NCBI GenBank assembly: GCA_038025085.1
Contig: CM076152.1
Span: 23,272,001-23,336,000 of the forward strand
Length of the DNA: 64,000 nucleotides
Reading direction: 5' to 3'
From: Tetragonia tetragonoides
Taxonomy: Eukaryota > Streptophyta > Magnoliopsida > Caryophyllales > Aizoaceae
Shown here: positions 35,444 through 48,770 of the stretch, piece after piece
Position numbering within the stretch: the first letter of the stretch is position 1
Layout: the number at the start of each line of letters is the position of its first letter
Translations under genes and position numbers: made by a program
Notes under the pieces: model-generated
Databases searched by the model: none
What the model was told of the DNA's origin: nothing
The model's input: only the letters and a program-made list of their open reading frames with translations

Positions 35444-37180
35444 GAGATTGAGTTCAACTTCAACTCAAGCTTTTGAATGCATTTACGCGTTTTAAAAACG
35501 CATACGACTAGGGTGAAAGAGATTGAGTTCTTTTGTGTTGAAAATTAAGAGAAAGCACCCAAATGCTTTGTTTGCATTCATTTGAGTGAGAAACTACACC
35601 TTCAGCTTAAGTACAAACAAGCTGAAGCTTAAGCTTTTGAACGCATTTACGCGTTTTGAATGCATTTACGCATTTTAATAGCTCTTACAACTAGGGTGAA
35701 AGAGATTGAGTTCTTTTGTTTTGTATATTAAGAGAAATCACCCAAATGGTTTGTTTGCATTCATTTGAGTGAGAAACTTAACCAAGGATGTTTACAAGTA
35801 CAAACAAGCTTCAACTCAAGCTTTTTAATGTATTTACGCGTTTTAACAGCTCTTACGATCAGGGTGAAAGAGATTGAGGTCTTTTGTGTTGTATATTAAG
35901 AGAAAGCACCCAAATGCTTTGTTTGCATTCATTTGAGTGAGAAACTACACCAAGGATGTTTACAAGTACAAACAAGCTTTAACTCCACCTTTTGAATGCA
36001 TTTACGCGTTTTAAAAGCTCATATGACTAGGGTGAAAAAGAATGAGTTCATTTGTGTTGTATATTAAAACAAAGCACCCAAATTCTTTGTTTGCATTCAT
36101 TTGAGTGAGAAACTTAACCAAGGATGTTTACAAGTACAAACAAGCTTCAACTCAAGCTTTTGAATGTATTTACGCGTTTTAACAGCTCTTACGATTAGGG
36201 TGAAAGAGATTGAGTTCTTTTGTGTTGTATATTAAGAGAAAACACCCAAATGCTTTGTTTGCATTCATTTGAGTGAGAAACTACACCAAGGATGTTTACA
36301 AGTACAAACAAGCTTTAACTCCACCTTTTGAATGCATTTACGCGTTTTAACAGCTCTTACATCTAGGGTGAAAGAGATTGAGTTCTTTTGTGTTGTATAT
36401 TAAGAAAAAGCTCGCAAATGCTTTGTTTAAATTCATTTGAGTGTGAAATTACACCAAGGATGTTTACAACTACAAACAGGCTTCAACTCAAACTTTTGAA
36501 TGCATTTACGCGTTTTAAAAGCTCATACGTAAAGGGTGAAAGAGATTGAGTTCTTTTGTGTTGTATATTAAGAGAAAGCACACAAATGCTTTGTTTGCAT
36601 TTATCTGAGTGAGAAACTACACCAAGGATGTTTACAAGTACAAACAAGCTTCAACTCAAGCTTTTGAAAGCATGTACGCGTTTTAAAACCTCATACGACA
36701 AGGGTGAAACAGATTGAGTTCTTTTGTGTTGTATGTTAAGAGAAAGCAACCAAATGCTTTGTTTGCATTCATTTCAGTGAGAAACTACACCAAGAATGTT
36801 TACTAGTACAAACAAGCTTCAACTCAAGCTTTTGAAAGCATTTACGCGTTCTAAAACCTCATACGACTAGGGTGAAAGAGATTGAGGTCTTTTGTGTTGT
36901 ATATTAAGAGAACACACCCAAATGTTTTGTTTCCATTCATTTGAGTGAGAAGCTACGCCAAGGATGTTTACAAGTACAAACAAGCTTTAACTCCACCTTT
37001 TGAATGCATTTACGCGTTTTAACACCTCTTACGACTAGGGTGAAAGAGATTGAGTTCTTTTGTGTTGTATTTTCAGAGAAAGCACCCAAAACCTTTGTTT
37101 GCATTCATTAGAGTGAGAAACTACACCAAGGATTTTTACAATTACAAACGAGCTTCAACTAAAATTTTTTAATGTTTTCA
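35444..37180 (+). repeat. Satellite, forward block
   Basis: About 10 forward monomers. The first is joined irregularly (GAGATTGAGTTCAACTTC), so about half a monomer is missing next to the insertion. At 35600-35627 CTTCAGCTT and AAGCTGAAG form a perfect 9-bp inverted pair with a 10-bp spacer that replaces normal monomer sequence. Confidence 0.93.
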
Positions 37181-37336
37181 CAATCAAATGAATGCAAATA
37201 ACGCATTTGTGGGCTTTCTCAGAAAATACAACACAAATAAACTCAATCTCTTTCACCCTAGTCGTATGAGGTTTTAAAACGCGTATATGCATTCAAAAGC
37301 ATAAGTTGAAGCTTGTTGGTAATTGTAAACATCCTT
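37181..37336 (-). repeat. Satellite, short reverse piece
   Basis: Slightly under one monomer, between the joint TTTTCACAATCAAATG and CCTTGGTGAAAGAG, where GGTGA is common to both orientations. Confidence 0.85.
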
Positions 37337-38823
37337 GGTGAAAGAGATTGAGGTCTTTTGTGTTGTATTTTCAGAGAAAGCACCCAAAGCTTTGTTTGCA
37401 TTCATTGGAGTGAGAAACTACACCAAGGATGTTTACAAGTACAAACAAGCTTCAACTCAAGCTTTTGAATGTATTTACGCGTTTTAAAAGCTCATATGAC
37501 TAGGGTGAAAGAGATTGAGGTCTTTTGTGTTGTATATTAAGAGAAAGCACCCAAATGGTTTGATTGAATTCATTTGAGTGAGAAACTACAAGAAGGATGT
37601 TTACAAGTACAAACAAGTTTCAACTCAAGCTTTTGAATGCATTTACGCGTTTTAACAGCTCTTACGACTAGGCGAAAAGAGACTGAGTTCTTTTGTGTTG
37701 TATATTAAGAAAACGCTCGCAAATGCTTTGTTTACATTCATTTGAGTGTGAAACTACCCCAACGATTTTTTTGCAACTATAAACAAGCTTGAACTTAAGC
37801 TTTTGAATGCATTTAAGCGTTTTAAAAACTCATACGACAAGGGTGAAAGAGATAGAGTTCTTTTGTGTTATATATTAAGAGAACGCACCCAAATCTTTTC
37901 TTTGCATTCATTTGAGTGAGAAACTACACCAAAGATGTTTACAAGTACCAACAAGCTTCAACTTAAGCTTTTGAATGCATATACGCGTTTTAAAACCTCG
38001 TACGACAAGGGTGAAAAAGATTGAGTTCTTTTTTGTTGTATTTTCAGAGAAAGCACCCAAAAGCTTTGTTTGCATTCATTGGAGTGAGAAACTACACCAA
38101 GAATGTTTACAAGTACAAACAAGCTTCAATTCAAGCTTTTGAATGCATTTACGCGTTTTAAAAGCTCATATGACTAGGGTGAAAGAGATTGAGTTCTTTT
38201 GTGTTGTATATTAAGAGAAATCACCCAAATGGTTTGTTTGAATTCATTTGAGTGAGAAACTACACCAAGGATGTTTACAAGTACAAACAAGTTTCAACTG
38301 AAGCTTTTGAATGCATTTACGCGTTTTAACAGCTCTTACGACTAGGCGAAAAGAGATTGAGTTTTTTTGTGTTGTATATTAAGAAAACGCTCGCAAATGC
38401 TTTGTTTACATTCATTTGAGTGTGAAACTACCCCAAGTATGTTTACAACTACAAACAAGCTTGACCTTAAGCTTTTGAATGCATTTAAGCGTTTTAAAAG
38501 CTCATACGACAAGGGTGAAAGAGATAGAGTTCTTTTGTGTTGTATATTAAGAGAACGCACCCAAATGTTTTCTTTGCATTCATTTGAGTGAGAAACTACA
38601 CCAAAGATGTTTACAAGTACCAACAAGCTTCAACATAAGCTTTTGAATGCATATACGCGTTTTAAAACCTCGTACGACAAGGGTGAAAGAGATTGAGTTC
38701 TTTTGTGTTGTATTTTCAGAGAAAGCACCCAAAAGCTTTGTTTGCATTCATTGGAGTGAGAAACTACACCAAGGATGTTTGCAAGTACAAACCAGCTTCA
38801 AATCAAAATTTTGAATGTATTCA
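37337..38823 (+). repeat. Satellite, forward block
   Basis: About 9 forward monomers with the distinctive dimer twice in the AAGAAAACGCTCGC form, near 37700 and at 38342-38626. Confidence 0.93.
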
Positions 38824-39524
38824 CAATCAAATGAATGCAAACAAAGCATTTCCGAGCTTTTTCTTAATATACAACACAAAAGAACTCAATCTCTTTCACC
38901 CTAGTCGTAAGAGCTGTTAAAACGCATAAATGCATTCAAAAACTTGAGTTGAAACTTGTTTGTACTTGTAAACATCCTTGGTGTAGTTTCTCCCTCAAAT
39001 GAATGCAAACAAAGCATTTGGGTGCTTTCTCTGAAAATACAACACAAAAGAACTCAATCTCTTTCACCCTAGTCGTAAGAGCTGTTAAAACGCGTAAATG
39101 CATTCAAAAGGTGGAGTTAAAGCTTGTTTGTACTTGTAAACATCCTTGGTGTAGTTTCTCACTCAAATGAATGCAAACAAAGCATTTGGTTGCTTTCTCT
39201 TAAAATACAACACAAAAGAACTCAATCTCTTTCACCCTTGTCGTACGAGGTTTTAAAACGCGTATATGCATTCAAAAGCTTATGTTGAAGCTTGTTGGTA
39301 CTTGTAAACATCTTTGGTGTAGTTTCTCACTCAAATGAATGCAAAGAAAACATTTGGGTGCGTTCTCTTAATATATAACACAAAAGAACTCTATCTCTTT
39401 CACCCTTGTCGTATGAGCTTTTAAAACGGTTAAATGCATTCAAAAGCTTGAGTTCAAGCTTGTTTGTAGTTGTAAACATCCCTGGGGTAGTTTCACACTC
39501 AAATGAATGTAAACAAAGCATTTG
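38824..39524 (-). repeat. Satellite, reverse block of composite unit
   Basis: About 700 bp between GTATTCACAATCAAATG and CATTTGCAAGCTTTAACTCC. A block with the same two ends recurs at 45619-46319. Confidence 0.92.
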
Positions 39525-41065
39525 CAAGCTTTAACTCCGCCATTTGAATGCATTTACGCGTTTTAACAGCTCTTACATCTAGGGTGAAAGAGATTGAGTT
39601 CTTTTGTGTTGTATATTAAGAGAAAGCACCCAAATGTTTTGTTTGCATTTGAGTGAGAAACTACACCAAGGATGTTTACAAGTACAAACAAGCTTTAACT
39701 CCACCTTTTGAATGCATTTACGCGTTTTAACAGCTCTTACATCTAGGGTGAAAGAGATTGAGTTCTTTTGTGTTGTATATTAAGAGAAAGCACCCAAATG
39801 CTTTGTTTGCATTCATTTGAGGGAGAAACTACACCAAAGATATTTACAAGTACAAACAAGCTTCAACTCAAGCTTTTGAAAGCATTTACGTGTTTTGAAA
39901 CCTCATACGACTAGGGTGAAAGAGATTGAGTTCTTTTGTCTTGTATATTAAGAGAAAGCACCCAAATTCTTCGTTTGCATTCATTTGAGTGAGAAACATA
40001 ACAAAGGATGTTTACAAGTACCAACAACCTTCAACTTAAGCTTTTGAATGCATATACGCGTTTTAAAACCTCATACGACTTGGGTGAAAGAGATTGAGTT
40101 CTTTTGTGTTGTTTTTTCAGAGAAAGCACCCAAATGCTTTGTTTGCATTCATTGGAGTGAGAAACTACACCAAGGAGGTTTTCAAGTACAAACAAGCTTT
40201 AACTCATGCTTTTGAATGTATTTACGCGTTTTAAAAACTCATATGACTAGGGTGAAAGAGATTGAGGTCTTTTGTGTTGTATATGAAGAGAAAGCACCCA
40301 AATGCTTTGTTTGCATTCATTTGAGTGAGAAACTATACCAAGGATGTTTACAAGCACAAACAAGCTTTAAGTCCACCATTTGAATGCAGTTACGCATTTT
40401 AACAGCTCTTACAACTAGGGTGAAAGAGATTGAGTTCTTTTGTGTTGTATATTAAGAGAAATCACCCAAATGGTTTGTTTGAATTCATTTGAGTGAGAAA
40501 CTACACCAAGGATGTTTACAAGTAAAAACATGTTTCAACTCAAGCTTTTGAATGCATTTACGCGTTTTAACAGCTCTTACGATTAGGCGAAAAGAGATTG
40601 AGTTCTTTTGTGTTGTATATTAAGAAAACGCTCGCAAATGCTTTGTTTACATTCATTTGAGTGTGAAACTACCCCAAGGATGTTTACAACTACAAACAAG
40701 CTTGAACTTAAGTTTTTGAATGCATTTAAGCGTTTTAAAAGCTCATACGACAAGGGTGAAAGAGATAGAGTTCTTTTGTGTTGTATATTAAGAGAACGCA
40801 CCCAAATGTTTTCTTTGCATTCATTTGAGTGAGAAACTACACCAAAGATGTTTACAAGTACCAACAAGCTTCAACTTAAGCTTTTGAATGCATATTCGCG
40901 TTTTAGAACCTCGTACGACAAGGGTGAAAGAGATTGAGTTCTTTTGTGTTGTATTTTCAGAGAAAGCACCCAAAAGCTTTGTTTGCATTCATTGGAGTGA
41001 GAAACTACACTAAGGATGTTCGCAAGTACAAACAAGCTTGTTATCAAAATTTTGAATGTATTCAC
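39525..41065 (+). repeat. Satellite, forward block of composite unit
   Basis: About 9 forward monomers with the dimer at 40583-40867. The next inversion joint lies about 483 bp after the dimer start, as in the neighbouring units. Confidence 0.93.
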
Positions 41066-41972
41066 AATCAAATGAATGCAATCAAAGCTTTTGGGTGCTT
41101 TCTATGAAAATACAACACAAAAGAACTCAATCTCTTTCACCCTAGTCGTAAGAGCTGTTAAAACGCGTAAATGCATTCAAAAGGTGGAGTTAAAGCTTGT
41201 TTGTACTTGTAAACATCCTTGGTATAGTTTCTCACTCAAATGAATGCAAACAAAGCATTTGGGTGCTTTCTCTTAATATAGAATACAAAAGAACTCAATC
41301 TCTTTCACCCTAGATGTAAGAGCTGTTAAAACGCGTAAATGCATTCCAAAGGTGGAGTTAAAGCTTGTTTGTACTTGTAAATATCCTTGGTGTAGTTTCT
41401 CACTCAAATGAATGCAAACAAAGCATTTGGGGGCTTTCTCTTAATATACTACACAAAAGACCTCAATCTTTTTCACCCTAGTCGTATGAGGTTTTAAAGC
41501 GCGTAAATGCTTTCAAAAGCTTGAGTTGAAGCTTGTTTGTACTTGTAAACATCCTTGGTGTAGTTTCTCACTCAAATGAATGCAAACAAAGCATTTGGGG
41601 GCTTTCTCTTAATATACTACATAAAAGACCTCAATCTCTTTCACCCTAGTCATATGAGCTTTTAAAACGCGTAAATGCATTCAAAAGCTTGAGTTGAAGC
41701 TTGTTTGTACTTGTAAACATTCTTGGTATAGTTTCTCACTGAAATGAATGCAAACTAAGCTTTTGGTTGCTTTCTCTTAAAATACAACACAAAAGAACTC
41801 AATCTTTTTCACCCTAGTCATATGAGCTTTTAAAACGCCTATATGCATTCAAAAGCTTAAGTTGAAGCTTGTTGGTACTTGCAAACATCTTTGATGTGGT
41901 TTCTTACTCAAATGAATGCAAAGAAAACATTTGGGTGCATTCTCTTAATATACAACACAAAAGAACTCAATC
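41066..41972 (-). repeat. Satellite, reverse block
   Basis: About 5 monomers from GTATTCACAATCAAATG to CAATCTTTTTACAAGTAC. It includes the AATATAGAATACAAAAG variant near 41280 that recurs at 43930 and 48285. Confidence 0.92.
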
Positions 41973-43303
41973 TTTTTACAAGTACAAACAAGCTTCAACT
42001 CTAGCTTTTGAATGCATTTACGCGTTTTGAAAGCTCATATGACTAGGGTGAAAAAGGTTGAGTTCTTTTGTGTTGTATATTAAGAAAAAGCACCCAAATG
42101 CTTTGTTTGCATTCATTTGAGTGAGAAACTTAACCAAGGATGTTTACAAGTACCAACAAGCTTCAAACCAAGCTTTTGATTGTATTTACCCGTTTTAAAA
42201 GCTCATGTGACTAGGGTTAAAGAGATTGAGGTCTTTTGTGTAGTATATTAAGAGAAAGCACCCAAATGCTTTGTTTGCATTGATTTGAGTGAGAAATTAC
42301 ACCAAGGATGTTTACAAGTACAAACAACCTTTTACTCCACCTTTTGAATGCATTTACGCGTTTTAACAGCTCTTACATCTAGGGTGAAAGAGATTGAGTT
42401 CTTTTGTGTTGTATATTAAGAGAAAGCACCCAAATGCTTTCTTTGCATTAATTTGAGTGAGAAACTACACCAAGGATGTTTACAAGTACAAACAAGCTTC
42501 AAGTCAACGTTTTGAAAGCATTTACGCGTTTTAAAACCTCATACGACTAGGGTGAAAGAAATTGAGGTCTTTTGTGTTGTATATTAAGAGAAAGCACCCA
42601 AATGCTTTGTTTGCATTCATTTGAGTGAGAAACTACACCAAGGATGTTTACAAGTACAAACAAGTTTCAACTCAAGTTTTTGAATGCATTTATGCGTTTT
42701 AACAGCTCTTACGACTAGGGTGAAAGAGATTGAGTTCTTTTGTGTTGTATATTAAGAAAAAGCTCGGAAATGCTTTGTTTACATTCATTTGAGTGTGAAA
42801 CTACCCCAAGGATGTTTACAACTACAAACAAGCTTGAACTCAAGCTTTTGAATGCATTTAAGCGTTTTAAAAGCTCATATGACAAGGGTGAAAGAGATAA
42901 GAGTTCTTTTGTTTTGTATATTAAGAGAACGCACCCAAACGTTTTCTTTGCATTCATTTGAGTGAGAAACTACACCAAAGATGTTTACAAGTACCAACAA
43001 GCTTCAACTTAAGCTTTTGAATGCATATACGCGTTTTAAAACCTCATACGACTAGGGTGAAAGAGATTGAGTTCTTTTGTTTTGTATTTTCAGAGAAAGC
43101 ACCCAAAAGCTTTGTTTGCATTCATTGGAGTGAGAAACTACACCAAGGATGTTTACAAGTACAAACAAGCTTCAACTCAAGCTTTTGAATGTATTGACGC
43201 GTTTTAACAGCTCTTACGACTAGGGTGAAAGAGATTGAGTTCTTTTCTGTTGTATATTAAGAGAAAGCACACAAATGCTTTATTTGCATTCATTTGATTG
43301 TGA
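41973..43303 (+). repeat. Satellite, forward block
   Basis: About 8 forward monomers with a dimer at 42715-42960. It ends at GATTGTGAATACATTC, the plus-strand version of the recurrent joint. Confidence 0.93.
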
Positions 43304-44419
43304 ATACATTCAAAATTTTGAGTTGAAGCTTGTTTGTACTTGTAAACATCCTTGGTGTAGTTTCTCAGTCCAATGAATGCAAACAAAGCTTTTGGGTGCT
43401 TTCTCTGAAAATACAACACAAAACAACTCAATCTCTTTCACCCTAGTCGTAAGAGCTGTTAAAACGCGTAAATGCATTCATAAGGTGGTGTTAAAGCTTG
43501 TTTGAGTTGAAGCTTGTTTGTACTTGCAAACATCCTTGGTGTAGTTTCTCACTCCAATGAATGCAAACAAAGCTTTTGGGTGCTTTCTCAGAAAATACAA
43601 CACAAAAGAACTCAATCTCTTTCACCCTAGTCCTATGAGGTTTTAAAACGCGTATATGCATTCAAAAGGTGGAGTTAAAGCTTGTTTGTACTTGTAAACA
43701 TCTTTGGTGTAGTTTCTCACTCCAATGAATGCAAACAAACCACTTGGGTGATTTCTCTTAATATACAACACAAAAGAACTCAATCTCTTTCACCCTAGTT
43801 GTAAGAGCCGTTAAAATGCGTAAATGCATTCAAAAGGTGGAGTTAAAGCTTGTTTGTGCTTGTAAACATCCTTGGTGTAGTTTCTCACTCAAATGAATGC
43901 AAACAAAGCATTTGGGTGCTTTCTCTTAATATAGAATACAAAAGAACTCAATCTCTTTCACCCTAGATGTAAGAGCTGTTAAAACGCGTAAATGCATTCC
44001 AAAGTTGGAGTTAAAGCTTGTTTGTACTTGTAAATATCCTTGGTGTAGTTTCTCACTCAAATGAATGCAAACAAAGCAGTTGGGTGCTTACTCCTAATAT
44101 ACAACACAAAAGACCTCAATCTCTTTCACCCTAGTCATATGAGGTTTTAAAACGCGTAATTGCATTCAAAAGCTTGAGTTGAAGCTTGTTTGTACTTGTA
44201 AACATCCTTGGTTTAGTTTCTCACTCAAATGAATGCAAACAAAGCATTTGGGTGCGTTCTCCTAAAATACAACACAATAGAACTCAATCTCTTTCACCCT
44301 TGTCGTATGAGCTTTTAAAACGCTTAAATGCATTCAAAAGCTTCAGTTCAAGCTTGTTTGTAGTTGTAAACATTCTTGGGGTAGTTTCACACTCAAATGA
44401 ATGTAAACAAAGCATTTGC
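43304..44419 (-). repeat. Satellite, reverse block
   Basis: About 6.5 monomers. Near 43490 a short internal repeat (GCTTGTTTGAGTTGAAGC) marks a slippage. It ends at TTTGCAAGCTTTAACTCC. Confidence 0.92.
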
Positions 44420-45618
44420 AAGCTTTAACTCCACCTTTTGAATGCATTTACGCGTTTTAACAGCTCTTACATCTACGGTGAAAGAGATTGAGTTCTTTTG
44501 TGTTGTATATTAAGAGAAAGCACCCAAACGCTTTGTTTGCATTCATTTGAGTGAGAAACTACACCAAGGATGTTTACAAGGACGAACAAGCTTTAACTCC
44601 ACCTTTTGAATGCATTTACGCGTTTTAACACCTCTTACATCTAGGGTGAAAGAGATTGAGTTCTTTTGTGTTGTATATTAAGAGAAAGCACCCAAATGGT
44701 TTGTTTGCATTCATTGGAGTGAGAAACTACACCAAGGATGTTTACAAGTACAAACAAGCTTGAACTCAAGCTTTTGAAAGCATTCACGCGTTTTGAAACC
44801 TCATACGACTAGGGTGAAAGAGATTGAAGTCTTTTGTGTTGTATATTAAGAGAAAGCACCAAAATGCTTTGTTTGCATTCATTTCAGTGAGAAACTACAA
44901 GAATGTTTACAAGTACAAACAAGCTTCAACTCAAGCTTTTGAATGCATTTACGCGTTTTAAAAGCTCATATGACTAGGGTGAAAAAGATTGAGTTCTTTT
45001 GTGTTGTATATTAAGAGAAATCACCCAAATGGTTTGTTTGAATTCATTTGAGTGAGAAACTACACCAAGGATGTTTACAAGTACAAACAAGTTTCAACTC
45101 AAGCTTTTGAATGCATTTACGCGTTTTATCAGCTCTTACGACTAGGCGAAAAGAGATTGAGTTCTTTTGTGTTGTATATTAAGAAAACGCTCGCAAATGC
45201 TTTGTTTACATTCATTTGAGAATGAAACTACCCCAACGATGTTTACAACTACAAACAAGCTTGAACTTAAGCTTTTGAATGCATTTAAGCGTTTTAAAAG
45301 CTCATACGACAAAGGTGAAAGAGATAGAGTTCTTTTGTGTTGTATATTAAGAGAACGCACCCAAATGTTTTCTTTGCATTCATTTGAGTGAGAAACTACA
45401 CCAAAGATGTTTACAAGTACCAACAAGCTTCAACTTAAGCTATTGAATGCATATACGCGTTTTAAAACCTCGTACGACAAGGGTGAAAGAGATTGAGTAC
45501 TTTTGTGTTGTATATTCAGAGAAAGCACCCAAAAGCTTTGTTTGCATTCATTGGAGTGAGAAACTACACCGAGGTTTGCAAATACAAACCAGCTTCAAAT
45601 CAAAATTTTGAATGTATT
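44420..45618 (+). repeat. Satellite, forward block of composite unit
   Basis: About 7 forward monomers with the dimer at 45142-45426, 476 bp ahead of the next joint. Confidence 0.93.
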
Positions 45619-46319
45619 CACAATCAAATGAATGCAAACAAAGCTTTTGGGTGCTTTCTCTGAAAATACAACACAAAAGAACTCGATCTCTTTCACCCTA
45701 ATCGCAAGAGCTATTAAAACGCGTAAATGCATTCAAAAGGTGGAGTTAAAGCTTGTTTGTACTTGTAAACATCCTTGGTGTAGTTTCTCACTCAAATGAA
45801 TGCAAACAAAGCATTTGGGGGCTTTCTCTTAATATACAACACAAAAGACCTCAATCTCTTTCACCCTAGTCATATGAGCTTTTAAAACGCGTAAATGCAT
45901 TCAAAAGCTTGAGTTGAAGCATGTTTGTACTTGTAAGCATTCTTGGTGTAGTTTCTCACTGAAATGAATGCAAACTAAGCTTTTGGTTGCTTTCTCTTAA
46001 AATACAACACAAAAGAACTCAATCTTTTTCAACCTAGTCATATGAGCTTTTAAAACGCGTAAATGCATTCAAAAGCTAGAGTTGAAGCTTGTTTGTACTT
46101 GTAAAAATCCTTGGTTAAGTTTCTCACTCAAATGAATGCAAACAAAGCATTTGGGTGCGTTCTCTTAAAATACAACACAATAGAACTCAATCTCTTTCAC
46201 CCTTGTCGTATGAGCTTTTAAAATGCTTAAATGCATTCAAAAGCTTGAGTTCAAGCTTGTTTGTAGTTGTAAACATTCTTGGGGTAGTTTCACACTCAAA
46301 TGAATGTAAACAAAGCATT
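45619..46319 (-). repeat. Satellite, reverse block of composite unit
   Basis: About 700 bp with the same ends as 38824-39524, but with different variants inside (GGTTGCTTTCTC near 45985, GTCATATGAGC). Confidence 0.92.
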
Positions 46320-48020
46320 TGCAAGCTTTAACTCCACCTTTTGAATGCATTTACGCGTTTTAACAGCTCTTACATCTAGGGTGAAAGAGATTTAGTTCTT
46401 TTGTGTTGTATATTAAGAGAAAGCACCCAAATGCTTTGTTTGCATTCATTTGAGTGAGAAACTACACCAAGGATGTTTACAAGGACAAACAAGCTTTAAC
46501 TCCACCTTTTGAATGCATTTACGCGTTTTAACAGCTCTTACATCTAGGGTGAAAGAGATTGAGTTCTTTTGTGTTGTATATTAAGAGAAAGCACCCAAAT
46601 GCTTTGTTTGCATTCATTTGAGGGAGAAACTACACCAAGGATGTTTACAAGTACAAACAAGCTTCAACTCAAGCTTTTGAAAGCAATTACGCGTTTTGAA
46701 ACCTCATACGACTAGGGTGAAAGAGATTGAAGTCTTTTGTGTTGTATATTAAGAGAAAGCACCCAAATGCGTTGTTTGCATTCATTTCAGTGAGAAACTA
46801 CACCAAGAATGTTTACAAGTATAAACAAGCTTCAACTCAAGTTTTTGAATGCATTTACGCGTTTTAAAAGCTCATACGACTAGGGTGAAAGAGATTGAGT
46901 TCTTTTGTGTTGTATTTTCAGAGAAAGCACCCAAAAGCTTTGTTTGCATTCATTGGAGTGAGAAACTACACCAAGGAGGTTTTCAAGTACAAACAAGCTT
47001 TAACTCTAGCTTTTGAATGTATTTACGCGTTTTAAAAGCTCATATGACAAGGGTGAAAGAGATTGAAGTCTTTTGTGTTGTATATTAAGAGAAAGCACCC
47101 AAATGCTTTGTTTGCATTCATTTGAGTGAGAAACTACACCAAGGATGTTTACAAGTACAAACAAGCTTCAACTTAAGCTTTTGAAAGCATTTACGCGATT
47201 TAAAACCTCGTACGACTAGGGTGAAAGAGGTTGAGGTCTTTTGTGTTGTATATTAAGAGAAAGCACCCAAATGCTTTGTTTGCATTCACTTGAGTGACAA
47301 ACTATACCAAGGATGTTTACAAGCACAAACAAGCTTTTTAAGTCCACCTTTTGAATGCAGTTACGCATTTTAACAGCTCTTACAACTAGGGTGAAAGAGA
47401 TTGAGTTCTTTTGTGTTGTATATTAAGAGAAATCACCCAAATGGTTTGGTTGAATTCATTTGAGTGAGAAACTACACCAAGGATGTTTAAAAGTACAAAC
47501 AAGTTTCAACTCAAGCTTTTGAATGCATTTACGCGTTTTAACAGCTCCTACGACTAGGCGAAAAGAGATTGAGTTCTTTTGTGTTGTATATTAAGAAAAC
47601 GCTCGCAAATGCTTTGTTTACATTCATTTGAGTGTGAAACTACCCCAAGGATGTTTACAACTACAAACAAGCTTGAACTTAAGCTTTTGAATGCATTTAT
47701 GCGTTTTAAAAGCTCATACGACAAGGGTGAAAGAGATAGAGCTCTATTGTGTTGTATATTAAGAGAACGCACCCAAATGTTTTCTTTGCATTCATTTGAG
47801 TGAGAAACTACACCAAAGATGTTTACAAGTACCAACAAGCTTCAACTTAAGCTTTTGAATGCATATACGCGTTTTAGAACCTCGTACGACAAGGGTGAAA
47901 GAGATTGAGTTCTTTTGTGTTGTATTTTCAGAGAAAGCACCCGAAAGCTTTGTTTGCATTCATTGGAGTGAGAAACTACACCAAGGATGTTTGCAAGTAC
48001 AAACAAGGTTCAAATCAAAA
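46320..48020 (+). repeat. Satellite, forward block of composite unit
   Basis: About 10 forward monomers with the dimer at 47554-47838. The usual joint is here shortened: TCAAAATTTTGA passes directly into GTTAAAGC at 48020. Confidence 0.92.
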
Positions 48021-48770
48021 TTTTGAGTTAAAGCTTATTTGTACTTGTAAACATCTTTGGTGTAGTTTCTCACTTAAATGAATGCAAACAAACCACTTGG
48101 GTGATTTCTCTTAATATACAACACAAAAGAACTCAATCTCTTTCACCCTAGTTGTAAGAGCCGTTAAAATGCGTAAATGCATTCAAAAGGTGGAGTTAAA
48201 GCTTGTTTGTGCTTTTAAACATCCTTGGTGTAGTTTCTCACTCAAATGAATGCAAACAAAGCATTTGGGTGCTTTCTCTTAATATAGAATACAAAAGAAC
48301 TCAATCTCTTTCACCCTAGATGTAAGAGCTGTTAAAACGCGTAAATGCATTCCAAAGGTGGAGTTAAAGCTTGTTTGTACTTGTAAACATCCTTGGTGTA
48401 GTTTCCCACTCAAATGAATGCAAACAAAGCATTTGGGTGCTTTCTCCTATTATACAACACAAAAGACCTCAATCTCTTTCACCCTAGTCATATGAGGTTT
48501 TAAAACGCGTAAATGCATTCAAAAGCTGGAGTTGAAGCTTGTTTGTACTTGTAAACATCCTTGGTTAAGTTTCTCACTCAAATGAATGCAAACGAAGCAT
48601 TTTGGTGCATTCTCTTAAAATACAACACAATAGAACTCAGTCTTTTTCACCCTTGTCGTATGAGGTTTTAAAACGCTTAAATGCATTCAAAAGCTTGAGT
48701 TCAAGCTTGTTTGTAGTGGTAAACATTCTTGGGGTAGTTTCACACTCAAATGAATGAATACAAAGCATTT
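48021..48770 (-). repeat. Satellite, reverse block of composite unit
   Basis: About 4.5 monomers, ending in the GCATTTGCAAGCTTTAAC joint. Confidence 0.92.

Noticed and set aside
35035..35463. 142-codon minus-strand frame in the LTR-like insertion
   Set aside because: It begins in the flanking satellite sequence, shows no recognisable domain and lies within a non-coding LTR-like element.
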